Shown here piece by piece: positions 1 to 9,307 of a stretch of DNA of 64,000 bases. The stretch is from Heliomicrobium modesticaldum Ice1 (GTDB lineage Bacteria; Bacillota; Desulfitobacteriia; Heliobacteriales; Heliobacteriaceae): contig NC_010337.2 in assembly GCF_000019165.1 (NCBI RefSeq), positions 62,001 through 126,000 of the forward strand, read 5' to 3'. The stretch's first letter is position 1; each line of letters opens with the position of its first letter. The translations under genes were made by a program, and so were the position numbers. The notes beneath the pieces are model-generated. The model saw only the letters and a list, made by a program, of their open reading frames with translations, made no database searches and was not told where the DNA came from.

Positions 1-625
1 TAAAGTTCGGCGTATCCTTGGCCAGGACGACGCCTTTACCCAACTGCTTTTCGCAGAAAGACTTCATGAAACCGATGAGTTCTTCGTCCGTTTCGCGGCA
101 AGGGATGAGTTCCAGCAGTTTCATATACCGGGGCGGGTTGAAAAAATGGGTCCCCATGAAATGACGCCGGAAGGGATGGGAACAATCGGCCACGATCTGG
201 TTGATTGATACACCCGATGTGTTAGAGCTGACGATCGTACCCGGCTGCCAGTAAGATTCCACCCGTTTCCAGAGCGCTTGCTTGACATCCAACCTTTCGA
301 CGATGGCCTCGATCACCCAATCGGCCGTGGCCACACGAGGAAGGTCATCTTCCAGATTGCCGACAGCGATTCGCTCCAAGACCTCCGGGACGAACAAGGG
401 AGACGGTTTTTGCTTGAGCAGATTCGCCTTGGCCTTGGCGGCAATGCGATCTCTCACCGCTCGGTCTTGCAAGGTTAATCCCTGCTTCGCCTCTTCTGGT
501 GTAAGTTCTTTGGGGACGATATCTAGCAGCAGCACATCGCGGCCGGCATTGGCCAGATGGGCGGCGATCGCCGAACCCATCACGCCTGCCCCGAGAACAA
601 GGACGGTTTGGATTGACGGGATCAT
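1..625 (-). CDS. 3-hydroxyacyl-CoA dehydrogenase, 5' part (gene runs off the window)
   Basis: NAD-dependent oxidation of 3-hydroxyacyl-CoA in beta-oxidation, cytoplasmic. The visible 208 residues open with a Rossmann fold (VLVLGAGVMGSAIAAHLANA, residues 8-27), then the typical linker and a conserved SSNTSG segment and HFFNPP block (about residues 145-170) of the 3-hydroxyacyl-CoA dehydrogenase NAD-binding domain. The ATG at 625 is preceded by AGGAGGG. The reading frame is open to base 1, so the C-terminal domain lies outside; it may be a short dehydrogenase or a FadN-type fusion with an enoyl-CoA hydratase domain. A FadR-box palindrome lies about 70 bases upstream of the start, and the adjacent genes are a FadR-like repressor and an acyl-CoA ligase, which fits a fatty-acid degradation regulon. 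Confidence 0.88.
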   Translation of the reverse strand, partial: MIPSIQTVLVLGAGVMGSAIAAHLANAGRDVLLLDIVPKELTPEEAKQGLTLQDRAVRDRIAAKAKANLLKQKPSPLFVPEVLERIAVGNLEDDLPRVATADWVIEAIVERLDVKQALWKRVESYWQPGTIVSSNTSGVSINQIVADCSHPFRRHFMGTHFFNPPRYMKLLELIPCRETDEELIGFMKSFCEKQLGKGVVLAKDTPNF

Positions 626-694
626 GCTTTCCCTCCTTATGAATGCAAAATGGTTACGCTATTGCCTTTCAGCGGACATCGATGCCATTTAACC

Positions 695-712
695 TGAATG
701 AGCACTCATTCA
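695..712. promoter_or_regulatory. FadR-box operator upstream of the dehydrogenase gene
   Basis: TGAATGAGCACTCATTCA is a perfect 8+8 inverted repeat around CA. It closely follows the Bacillus FadR operator pattern (TGAATGA-N4-TCATTCA, recalled). It sits in the gap between the divergent-looking ends of the dehydrogenase leader and the 3' end of the TetR gene. The likely ligand is the FadR-like protein encoded at 732-1325; long-chain acyl-CoA would release it. Confidence 0.8.
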
Positions 713-731
713 TTAAACCTCAGGCATCTGT

Positions 732-1325
732 TCACTTGGTGATGCCTCTGAAAATCATGCGGAGCAATGGCTCTCCTTGCGCCCGCAACGCATATGCCTT
801 TTGGCTGAATACCCAGGAGGTGGCTACCTCGTTGATACCGCCAAAGATAAGCTGACGGGCCAGTTTTGGAGAAAGGGTGGGATCGAAATGCCCCTGCTCC
901 TGACCCAGGAGAATCGTCTGCTCGATGACCTGGAAGTACGATCGGAGAACAGGCGCAATGCCATCGCGGATGGTCGGGTTCGGTTGACGCAGTTCGAATT
1001 GAATCACTCGCGCCAGCTCAGGGTCTTCTTCCAGTCGAGAAAGGTGTTGATGGATGATGCAGGCGATCTGATCTCTTGCATCCTCCATAGAGCGCAGTTG
1101 TTCCTGCAGCACTGTAATAAAGCTCCCTACTTGCTGCTCAAAGAGGCGGATCATCAGCTCTTCTTTGCTGCGAACATAGAGATAGATGGTTCCTTCAGCG
1201 ATTCCCGCTTGTTTGGCGATTTTGGCAATCTGGGAATTATGAAAGCCGTTGCTCGCAAAAATCACTTTCGCCGCCTCCAGAATGATCGGCAGTTTATCCT
1301 TCTCTCGTTGTCGTGTGCCAGCCAG
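732..1325 (-). CDS. fadR: TetR-family fatty-acid degradation repressor (FadR-like)
   Basis: Predicted acyl-CoA-responsive repressor of the beta-oxidation genes around it. The N-terminal helix-turn-helix (ASNGFHNSQIAKIAKQAG, then GTIYLYVRSKEELM) closely resembles Bacillus FadR; the rest is a ligand-binding helical domain. An internal GTG at 1265 would remove the first helix of the DNA-binding domain. The frame remains open upstream to a stop just before CTG at 1325, preceded by a GAGAGG-like site, giving 197 residues, the usual size of FadR. I therefore favour a non-ATG start at 1325, though this is not certain. It follows the acyl-CoA ligase gene by 26 bases, probably in one transcript. Two FadR-type palindromes (695-712, 3235-3252) flank the pair. 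Confidence 0.85.
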   Translation of the reverse strand: MAGTRQREKDKLPIILEAAKVIFASNGFHNSQIAKIAKQAGIAEGTIYLYVRSKEELMIRLFEQQVGSFITVLQEQLRSMEDARDQIACIIHQHLSRLEEDPELARVIQFELRQPNPTIRDGIAPVLRSYFQVIEQTILLGQEQGHFDPTLSPKLARQLIFGGINEVATSWVFSQKAYALRAQGEPLLRMIFRGITK

Positions 1326-1351
1326 TACAACTCACGCCTCTCGTGCAAATA

Positions 1352-3055
1352 TCATGAATTTTTTATATTCTTTGCAGCCACCTCTTTTTCCTCTTCCAGC
1401 AACTGACGCCGCAAGATTTTACCGGAGAGTGTCTTCGGCAATGCTGTCCGGAACTCAATCGCCCGTGGGACTTTATAGCTGGCAAGATTGCTCCGGCAGA
1501 ATTGTTCGATTTCAGCGACGCTGACATCGATGCCGGCTTTGCGCACGATATAGGCCTTCACTGTTTCCCCTCGATACGGGTCAGGTACACCGACGACAAC
1601 AGCTTCCTGAATGCCAGGGTGTTCGAAGAGAACCTCTTCGACCTCACGAGGGTAGATGTTGTATCCGCCAGCGATGATGATGTCTTTCTTCCGGCCAACG
1701 ATGTGAAAAAATCCATCTTCATCCATGTAGGCCAGGTCGCCCGTGAACAGCCACCCATCGCGCAACACCGCGCTCGTCTCGTCCGGACGGTTCCAGTATC
1801 CTTTCATCACCTGCGGCCCTTTGACAACCAATTCACCAACTTCTCCGCCGGCGATCACCGCTGCGGTCTCCGGATCGACAATTTTCGCTTCCGTGTCCGG
1901 CAAAGGCAGTCCAATGCTACCTGCTTTTCGTTTGTGCCACAAAGGGATGCAGTGGGTCACCGGAGATGCTTCTGTCAACCCGTAGCCTTCCACAACACGA
2001 CCACCTGTCAGCTCTTCGAACCGCTGTTGCACCTCCACAGGCAATCCTGCAGCGCCACTGATGCATCCTTTGATCGAGGAAAGGTTATACTGGCGAACCT
2101 TAGGATGGTTGATGAGCGCGATGTACATGGTCGGCGTTCCTGGAAACATGGTCGGACGCTCCTTAGCGATTATCTCCAGGATTCTGTCGCTGTCAAAGCG
2201 AGGCAGCAGGATCAGTTCGGCGCCGATGGCCACGCCGAGATGCATGCCCATTGTCAACCCATAGACGTGGAAAAAAGGTAAAACACAGAGCACCCGTTCT
2301 TTTCCCGGTTCAAACCGATAAAACCACGCCCGGATCTGCTGGGTATTCGCGTTGATATTCCCATGCGTCAGCATGACGCCTTTTGGCGTTCCCGTCGTCC
2401 CGCCGGTGTACTGGATCAGCGCCACATCATCCGTCCTTCTTGACGAAAAGTCGACTTTCTCTCTTTCCGCGCCCAAGACATCCAACCAGCGATGGAGTCG
2501 GGTATCGCCGATGACCGGGCTTGTGGAAGAACAGGCTGGGCTCTGGGCTGTCGTGAGATAATCGTGGGCGCCCGTGAAAATGACCTGTTCGATCTTCGTC
2601 TTTTCGATCGCCCCCATCACCCGCTCTTGCAGTTGGTCTAAGGCGACGATGATCTTGGCGCCTGAATCCTGCAACTGGTATTGCAGTTCCCGCTCAACAT
2701 AGAGCGGATTGGCCATGACCACAACGGCGCCAGCGTGAAGGATGCCATAGAAGGCGATGACCGCCTGTGGGCAATTGGGGAGCATGATGCAGACGGCATC
2801 ACCAGGGCACAGGCCCATCCGAACCAGGGCATCGGCAAATCTGGTCACATCGGTCCACAACTGCTGATAGGTTATTCGCACTCCCAGATAGGAAATCGCT
2901 CCGTGATGGGGGAAGGCATCGACGGTGCTTTTCAACATTTCCGGCACCGTTTCTCTGCTGTAGGTTAAGCGGTGTGGCACTTCCGATGGATAACTGCGCA
3001 ACCAGTCTTTGCCGACATTCCACTCATTGAAGTCAGGACAGCTTGTCCTCTCCAC
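1352..3055 (-). CDS. lcfA: Long-chain fatty-acid-CoA ligase
   Basis: Activates fatty acids to acyl-CoA with ATP through an acyl-adenylate (ANL superfamily). The 567-residue length is normal. Visible motifs are the P-loop-like YTGGTTGTPKGVMLTHGN (about residue 215), the EGYGLTEASP block, the GWLFTGDLAYMDEDGF segment and the C-terminal PKTLSGKILRRQL with its catalytic lysine. The start is GTG at 3055 with GAGGTGAG six bases upstream. The fadR-like gene follows directly, and a FadR-box lies at 3235-3252 in the leader, so autoregulated fatty-acid-inducible expression is likely. It is distinct from the acyl-CoA synthetase at 18390-20099. Confidence 0.92.
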   Translation of the reverse strand: MERTSCPDFNEWNVGKDWLRSYPSEVPHRLTYSRETVPEMLKSTVDAFPHHGAISYLGVRITYQQLWTDVTRFADALVRMGLCPGDAVCIMLPNCPQAVIAFYGILHAGAVVVMANPLYVERELQYQLQDSGAKIIVALDQLQERVMGAIEKTKIEQVIFTGAHDYLTTAQSPACSSTSPVIGDTRLHRWLDVLGAEREKVDFSSRRTDDVALIQYTGGTTGTPKGVMLTHGNINANTQQIRAWFYRFEPGKERVLCVLPFFHVYGLTMGMHLGVAIGAELILLPRFDSDRILEIIAKERPTMFPGTPTMYIALINHPKVRQYNLSSIKGCISGAAGLPVEVQQRFEELTGGRVVEGYGLTEASPVTHCIPLWHKRKAGSIGLPLPDTEAKIVDPETAAVIAGGEVGELVVKGPQVMKGYWNRPDETSAVLRDGWLFTGDLAYMDEDGFFHIVGRKKDIIIAGGYNIYPREVEEVLFEHPGIQEAVVVGVPDPYRGETVKAYIVRKAGIDVSVAEIEQFCRSNLASYKVPRAIEFRTALPKTLSGKILRRQLLEEEKEVAAKNIKNS

Positions 3056-3234
3056 TTGAACTCACCTCATCAATCGATGGTATTTTCGTTCTGATGTGGG
3101 ACACTCCTTGGGTGAAGGGCGGAACTCAATGTGAAGGACTACTCTGACAAACCGCTTTCCCGGTTGCATCATGCAGCACGGACAACGAAAGTAAAATCAC
3201 CTCCTTCTGCCCATGGATGACAGCTGCCATTAGA

Positions 3235-3252
3235 TGAGTGAGTATTCATTCA
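3235..3252. promoter_or_regulatory. FadR-box operator upstream of lcfA-fadR
   Basis: TGAGTGAGTATTCATTCA matches the FadR operator pattern and pairs in 7 of 9 positions as an inverted repeat. It lies about 180 bases upstream of the acyl-CoA ligase GTG. The whole gap 3056-3426 holds no convincing gene: besides this site there is a strong but unused-looking Shine-Dalgarno (AGGAGGTGA near 3195-3205, minus strand) and the pyk terminator. Confidence 0.72.
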
Positions 3253-3372
3253 GTTATGTGCGACAGCGAAGGAGGACGAGTTCCGGTCCCACTGTCGCGT
3301 TTTCCCTGTTGTGACAAAAATAAATGGCCTTTTCATTGTATATCTATTCTGAATTTTCCGTCAATATGTTTT

Positions 3373-3413
3373 AAAAAAATTAGGTCTCCTTCTTTTCCCA
3401 TTGAAGAAGACCC
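3373..3413 (-). terminator. Rho-independent terminator after pyk
   Basis: On the minus strand GGTCTTCTTC and GAAGGAGACC (one G-T pair) form a stem around a 10-base loop, followed by TAATTTTTTT. It starts about 14 bases past the pyk stop. Confidence 0.8.
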
Positions 3414-3426
3414 CCGTTGATATTCC

Positions 3427-5217
3427 TTACAAAACCCGCGCTGTTCCCTCGTAGATCATCCCTCGCTCGGTGGCGTCGATGGTGACCACGGCGCCGTCGG
3501 GAAGGACCTCGAAGGCGTTGTCGACGCCGACGATGACGGGGATACCGAACTGCAGCCCTACGATAGCCGCGTGGGAGGTGAGGCCGCCTTCCACGGTGAT
3601 GATGCCGGCGCAGCGTTCAAGGGCCGGCACGTAATCTCGATCAGTGCCGTAGGCGACGAGGATCTCGCCCCGCTCCAGCCGCGCGGCGTCGGCGGCGGAT
3701 CGGCAGAGGCGCACCTTGCCGACTGCTTTCTTGCGGCTGATGCCCATGCCGTGGGCCAGCACCCGACCGGCCACATGAACCTTGAGCAGGTTGGTCGTTC
3801 CGGATACGCCGACAGGGACGCCGGCCGTGACGACGACGAGGTCGCCTGACTCGATACGGCCTTCCTTCAGAGCGCAGTCGATAGCGTCGCCGAGCATCTC
3901 GTCCGTCCCCGCCGTCTCCCGCACCTTCATCGGCTCGGCGCCCCAGACGACGGCCATCTGACGCATCACTTTTGTCTCCGGCGTCGCGGCGATGATAGGG
4001 CAATCAGGGCGGTAGCGGGAGACCATGCGAGCCGTCGAGCCGGCTTTCGTGAGGGTGATGATCGCCTTTGCCTTCAAGTCGGCCGCGATGCTGCAGGTAG
4101 CATGGCTGATCGAATCGGTGACCGAGCCAAGGCCGGCTTTGCGGCGGCGATCCAGTTCCTCATCGTGGCGGAGGGCTTGTTCGGTACGTATGGCGATGCG
4201 GGCCATCATCGTGACGGCCTCGACAGGGTACTTACCGGCTGCCGTCTCGCCGGAGAGCATGATGGCATCGGTTCCATCCAAGATGGCGTTGGCCACGTCC
4301 GTCGCTTCGGCCCGGGTGGGCCGAGGGTTGCGGATCATTGAATCGAGCATCTGGGTCGCCGTGATCACCGGCTTGCCGGCGATGTTGCACTTTTCGATGA
4401 TCATCTTCTGCACCAGAGGGACGTCTTCCGTCGGGATGGCCACCCCGAGATCGCCCCGGGCGACCATGATCCCGTCAGAGACGGCCAGGATCTCGTCGAT
4501 GTTGTCAACGCCCTGGTGGTTCTCGATCTTGGCGATCAGCTGCATGGAGGCGCCGCGGTCTTCCAGGATCTTGCGGATGCCGAGCACATCAGAGGCGTCG
4601 CGGACAAAGGAGATGGCGACAAAATCCATGTCCTGGGCGATGCCGAACTCGAGATCCTTCACTTCCTTTTCGCTGATGGCCGGCATGCGCAAGGCCACGC
4701 CGGGGACGCTGACACCCTTGCGGCTGCTCACATCGCCGCCGTTTTTGATGCGGCAGCGGATCTCACCGGCCTCCACAGCCGTCACTTCCATCTCGATGTT
4801 CCCGTCGTCGATAAGCACCCGTACGCCGGGCCGGACATCTTCAACGAGCCCGGCGTAGCTGATAGGCAGGCGCTCCTTCGTCCCCAAGGTCCCATCGTCA
4901 GGGAAGAGGGTCACTTCCGCGCCTTCGTCAAGGGTGATTTTGCCGCCGGACACTTGGCCGAGGCGGATCTCCGGGCCTTTCGTGTCGAGGAGGATGGCGA
5001 TGGGCTGCCCTAAGGCATCGGCCGCCTGGCGAACGGCAGCGATGCGGGCGGCATGCTCCTCGTAGGTGCCGTGGGAAAAGTTCAGCCGGGCCACCCGCAT
5101 GCCGGCCCGAATCATCTCCATCAGGATGGTAGGGTCAGAACTAGCCGGTCCGACGGTGCAGACGATCTTCGTGCGGGGCGTTCCGGACAGAGAAGCCTTT
5201 TGGATATAGGCATGCAT
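3427..5217 (-). CDS. pyk: Pyruvate kinase with C-terminal PEP-utilising domain
   Basis: Converts phosphoenolpyruvate and ADP to pyruvate and ATP, the last step of glycolysis. At 596 residues it is the long Bacillus-type form. The barrel shows RTKIVCTVGPAS near the N-terminus, ARLNFSHG, the MVARGDLGV segment and the signature ITATQMLDSM with LSGETA after it. The last ~85 residues are the extra PEP-utilising-like domain with GGLTSHAAIVG, the phosphohistidine-type motif of that family, whose role in pyruvate kinases is not catalytic as far as known. ATG at 5217 is preceded by GGAGGT. It lies downstream of pfkA and a small membrane protein gene, so both committed ATP-linked steps of glycolysis are clustered. 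Confidence 0.96.
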   Translation of the reverse strand: MHAYIQKASLSGTPRTKIVCTVGPASSDPTILMEMIRAGMRVARLNFSHGTYEEHAARIAAVRQAADALGQPIAILLDTKGPEIRLGQVSGGKITLDEGAEVTLFPDDGTLGTKERLPISYAGLVEDVRPGVRVLIDDGNIEMEVTAVEAGEIRCRIKNGGDVSSRKGVSVPGVALRMPAISEKEVKDLEFGIAQDMDFVAISFVRDASDVLGIRKILEDRGASMQLIAKIENHQGVDNIDEILAVSDGIMVARGDLGVAIPTEDVPLVQKMIIEKCNIAGKPVITATQMLDSMIRNPRPTRAEATDVANAILDGTDAIMLSGETAAGKYPVEAVTMMARIAIRTEQALRHDEELDRRRKAGLGSVTDSISHATCSIAADLKAKAIITLTKAGSTARMVSRYRPDCPIIAATPETKVMRQMAVVWGAEPMKVRETAGTDEMLGDAIDCALKEGRIESGDLVVVTAGVPVGVSGTTNLLKVHVAGRVLAHGMGISRKKAVGKVRLCRSAADAARLERGEILVAYGTDRDYVPALERCAGIITVEGGLTSHAAIVGLQFGIPVIVGVDNAFEVLPDGAVVTIDATERGMIYEGTARVL

Positions 5218-5378
5218 AAATTCATACCTCCCCGTGGGAGGGCTGGCGCGCCTTCCCTTCTCGCTTGCGCTGATTGTCGCTGCGGTGTATTCGCTCTGCT
5301 GGCTAGTCTGTGCTTTTTCCGATTATTTCTTCAGCCCGCTGCCGGCTTCCTCCCATCCTCGGAAAGTTAACCGAAAAT

Positions 5379-5555
5379 TTACCTTCCCGTCACCAGCAGG
5401 TAGACTAACCAGGCGCCTCCTCCGATGAGGAGCAAGGAGCCGAGGCGTGAATGATAGCCATAGAGCAGCGCTCCCAGAAGCAGCACGATGACGGCGGCGC
5501 CATAGAGGCCCCCGCGGACCTTGGTCCAGTTTTGATCAGAAGGCACTTCGCTCAC
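5379..5555 (-). CDS. Small two-helix membrane protein between pfkA and pyk
   Basis: A 58-residue frame with two hydrophobic segments: YGAAVIVLLLGALLYGY (about residues 18-34) and GSLLLIGGGAWLVYLLV (about 39-55), with a short basic loop (HSR) between them. It starts 26 bases after the pfkA stop and lies in the same direction. Either GTG at 5555 or the in-frame GTG 9 bases later, which has GGGGTGAG just upstream, could be the start. Base composition and frame bias resemble its neighbours. I do not recognise the family. The position suggests co-transcription with pfkA and pyk, but the function is unknown. Confidence 0.6.
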   Translation of the reverse strand: MSEVPSDQNWTKVRGGLYGAAVIVLLLGALLYGYHSRLGSLLLIGGGAWLVYLLVTGR

Positions 5556-5581
5556 CCCGAGGGTAGTTTACCCCCGGTGAA

Positions 5582-6703
<1,122 letters not shown>

Positions 6704-6719
6704 TCATCATCTATCGTAT

Positions 6720-6755
6720 AAAGACGCCGCCGGTCCCAGCGCCGGCGGCGTCTTT
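6720..6755. terminator. Terminator hairpin between accA and pfkA
   Basis: Perfect 14-bp inverted repeat AAAGACGCCGCCGG / CCGGCGGCGTCTTT with an 8-base loop. It lies just past the accA stop on the minus strand, so it most likely ends the accDA transcript. The T-tract is short (TTTAT), so termination may be incomplete. Confidence 0.8.
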
Positions 6756-6807
6756 ATGTGCATTTTCAAAAAAGCTTCCCGGCAACCGCTGCTTCCATCC
6801 GACCTTC

Positions 6808-7815
6808 TCAGGTGCCTGATGCGTCGGTCGCCTCGGCTTCAAAGGTGCCACAGGAGGCATCTTCGATGCAGTGCAAGCCCAGGTTGCGGTATTTGGCATA
6901 ACGACTATCGACCAGTTCCTGGGCGGAAAGGGCCAACAGGTTCTCTATTTCTTCGCTGAGCGCCGTCGCCAGTTCCTTCGCCGTTCCGATCGGGTTACGG
7001 TGGGCGCCGCCGGAGGGCTCGGGGACGATGCGGTCGATCAGCTTCAGGTCTTTCAACCGCTCGGCGGTGATGCCCATCGCGGCCGCAGCCTGCGGGGCTA
7101 AGGAGGCGTCTTTGAAGAGGATCGAAGCCGCCGATTCGGGCGAGGCCACCGAGTAGACGGCATGCTCCAGCATGAGCAAACGGTCGGCTACACCGAGGGC
7201 CAGTGCGCCGCCGCTGCCACCTTCGCCGATGATCACCGAGATGATCGGCACGGGCAGAGCAGCCATCTCTAGGAGATTGCGGGCGATCGCTTCGGCTTGC
7301 CCCCGCTCCTCAGCGCCGATGCCGCAGTAAGCACCTGGCGTGTCGATGAAGCAGATGATGGGCCGGCTGAACTTGGCCGCCTGCCGCATCAGCCGCAAGG
7401 CTTTGCGGTAGCCTTCGGGGTGAGGCATGCCGAAGTTGCGGTAGATGTTCTCCTTCGTGTCCTTGCCTTTCACGTGGCCGATGACGGTGACGGGACGGCC
7501 CTGAAAGCGGGCGATGCCACCCACGATCGCCGGGTCGTCGCCATAGAGGCGGTCGCCCTTCATCTCATAGAACTCCTCGAAGAGGAGACGGATGTACTCG
7601 ATCGTGTTGGGACGATCCGGGTGGCGGGCCAATTGGGCCTGCTGCCACGGCGTCAGGTCGCGGTAGATCTTTTTGCGCAGTTCTTCGGCCTTCTGTTCCA
7701 GCGTCGCGATTTCGCTGCTGAAATCCAGGTCTTTTTCTTGGGAGAAGGTGCGCAGTTCGTCGATTTTCGTTTCCAGCTCAAAAAGCGGTTTTTCAAAATC
7801 CAGCGGCAGCGCCAT
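6808..7815 (-). CDS. accA: Acetyl-CoA carboxylase carboxyltransferase alpha subunit
   Basis: With AccD, transfers the carboxyl group from carboxybiotin to acetyl-CoA to make malonyl-CoA for fatty-acid synthesis. It has 335 residues, normal for the family. The N-terminal helical region ([17 protein letters not shown]) is followed by the crotonase-like fold with [18 protein letters not shown] and [16 protein letters not shown], which form the oxyanion and CoA site. The ATG overlaps the accD stop as TGATG, indicating translational coupling. The C-terminal tail after [11 protein letters not shown] is a short, poorly conserved extension. No biotin carrier or carboxylase genes are in the window. 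Confidence 0.95.
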   Translation of the reverse strand: MALPLDFEKPLFELETKIDELRTFSQEKDLDFSSEIATLEQKAEELRKKIYRDLTPWQQAQLARHPDRPNTIEYIRLLFEEFYEMKGDRLYGDDPAIVGGIARFQGRPVTVIGHVKGKDTKENIYRNFGMPHPEGYRKALRLMRQAAKFSRPIICFIDTPGAYCGIGAEERGQAEAIARNLLEMAALPVPIISVIIGEGGSGGALALGVADRLLMLEHAVYSVASPESAASILFKDASLAPQAAAAMGITAERLKDLKLIDRIVPEPSGGAHRNPIGTAKELATALSEEIENLLALSAQELVDSRYAKYRNLGLHCIEDASCGTFEAEATDASGT

Positions 7816-8609
7816 CAGCTTTCCACCCCCTCGAGGGAATTCCCGCAGTGCAACGCCAGCAGCGCAGCCAATTGCTCGCGCATCTTCGGGCGTTCGATGA
7901 TGATGTCGACCATACCGTGTTTTTGCAAAAATTCGGACCGCTGAAATCCTTCCGGCAGTTTCTGGCGGATCGTCTGCTCGATGACGCGGGGGCCGGTGAA
8001 GCCGATCAAGGCGCCCGGCTCAGCGATGATCAGGTCGCCCAGCATGGCAAAGCTAGCTGTAACGCCGCCAGTCGTCGGGTCGGTGAGAACCGAGAAAAAG
8101 GGCAGGCCGGCTTTGGAGAGGCGGGTCAGGGCGGCGCTGGTGCGGGCCATCTGCATCAGCGAGAGGACGCCTTCCTGCATGCGGGCGCCGCCGGAAGCGG
8201 AAAACAGCACCAGCGGCAGGCGCAACTTCAGCGCCCGCTCGGCGGCGCGAACGATCTTCTCACCGACAACGGCGCCCATGGAGGCCATGATGAAGCGGGG
8301 ATCCATGACGCCGAGGACAACGGGAATGTCACAGATCCTCCCCTGCCCGGTCGTGATGGCCTCGCTCATGGACGTTTCAATCTGACACTTCTGAATTTTT
8401 TGGGCATAGCCGGGAAACTGGAGGGGATCTTTTGATACCAGCTCCCGGTCCCACTCGATGAAGCTGTTCTCGTCGACCAGCATGACGATCCGTTCCTGAG
8501 CCGTCATCCGAAAATGGTATCCACACCGGCATACCTTCAGATTCTTCTCCAACTCTTTCGTCAACAGGATCTGCTGACACTGCTTGCACTTCACCCACAA
8601 ACCATCCAT
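7815..8609 (-). CDS. accD: Acetyl-CoA carboxylase carboxyltransferase beta subunit
   Basis: Partner of AccA in the carboxyltransferase. The crotonase-like fold shows [11 protein letters not shown] and [24 protein letters not shown]. The 264 residues start at ATG 8609, slightly shorter than most AccD proteins because the basic N-terminal leader is missing; the frame upstream has no ATG, GTG or TTG before a stop. The N-terminal zinc ribbon is unusual: the first pair is CKQC, but the second reads VCRCGYH, so the two cysteines are separated by one residue rather than two. The start has only a modest ribosome site (AAGGGG). The stop overlaps the accA start. Confidence 0.94.
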   Translation of the reverse strand: MDGLWVKCKQCQQILLTKELEKNLKVCRCGYHFRMTAQERIVMLVDENSFIEWDRELVSKDPLQFPGYAQKIQKCQIETSMSEAITTGQGRICDIPVVLGVMDPRFIMASMGAVVGEKIVRAAERALKLRLPLVLFSASGGARMQEGVLSLMQMARTSAALTRLSKAGLPFFSVLTDPTTGGVTASFAMLGDLIIAEPGALIGFTGPRVIEQTIRQKLPEGFQRSEFLQKHGMVDIIIERPKMREQLAALLALHCGNSLEGVES

Positions 8610-8717
8610 TTGTTTATCGCGCCCCTTAATCGATTGTGTATCCAGTTGGTACGGTTACGCTGGGGACATGCCCGCGGCGTGACATTATGGGTGGCGTGGG
8701 CCGAGGCTTGGGCCTGC

Positions 8718-8918
8718 TTACCCTCCCAAGGCCCCGCTCAAAATCTCATGGGCTTCTTCGGCTTCTGATTCGGGCACGAGGATTTCTACGGAACCTGAGT
8801 CGCCGAGATGAGGCACCCCGACAGGTCGCAACATGACGAGCAAACCTTCGTTCGTAAGTACGTTCTTCAACATTTCAGCGGTGGTGCGGTTGGGTGCGAT
8901 GTAGACGACGGTCCACAC
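8718..8918 (-). CDS. Small DUF2007-like protein
   Basis: A 66-residue protein beginning WTVVYIAPNRTTAEMLKNVL and containing VPESEAEEAHEIL. The pattern (one beta strand, a helix with A-E-xL, a loop and a strand ending LVP, then a helix) resembles the DUF2007 'putative signal transducing protein' family, a ferredoxin-like fold of unknown role. ATG at 8918 has GGTGATTCC-type context (AGAGAGGTG). It lies between mtrB and accD in the same direction. The function is not known, and an association with TRAP or with fatty-acid synthesis would be speculation. Confidence 0.7.
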   Translation of the reverse strand: MWTVVYIAPNRTTAEMLKNVLTNEGLLVMLRPVGVPHLGDSGSVEILVPESEAEEAHEILSGALGG

Positions 8919-8944
8919 AGGGAATCACCTCTCTCATGTCCCAT

Positions 8945-9178
8945 TCAGATTCCGGCTTCGATCTCACCGTGCTTGGTAAAGATGGTGGCCCGACCACGGA
9001 TTTTCATGGCCGATGTGTGTTCGGTGAACTGGGCGACCATGACCTCGCCTTTGTCCAATTTCTCTGAATGGTGAAACCTCGTATCCTTGCCTCGGGTCAG
9101 GCCGATGATGGTTACGCCGTTTTCCAAGGCTTTGATGACGATATACTCGCCACCGATGGCCGTTTCCTTTTCCAGCAT
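8945..9178 (-). CDS. mtrB: TRAP, trp RNA-binding attenuation protein
   Basis: An 11-mer ring protein that, when loaded with tryptophan, binds repeated GAG/UAG triplets in leader RNAs and shuts off tryptophan biosynthesis genes (family knowledge). The 77 residues match Bacillus TRAP almost throughout: VVIKA-like [19 protein letters not shown], then [15 protein letters not shown] and AQFTEHTSA, with the KxGxxxR RNA-contact residues (KLDKG, KIRGRA) present. ATG at 9178 has GGGAAGG upstream; TTGACA lies further up (near 9211) and may be a -35 element. No trp operon or anti-TRAP gene is in the window, so it acts in trans. Confidence 0.93.
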   Translation of the reverse strand: MLEKETAIGGEYIVIKALENGVTIIGLTRGKDTRFHHSEKLDKGEVMVAQFTEHTSAMKIRGRATIFTKHGEIEAGI

Positions 9179-9307
9179 AAGAGCACAACCTTCCCTGAGA
9201 TTATGTCAATTTCCCTGTAGTCGCACACTTGAAGACCCAGATCAGAACTAGAATAACACAATTTTTCCCTTCGATGCAAACAGTATCGAAGATCGATTGT
9301 TTATTCA

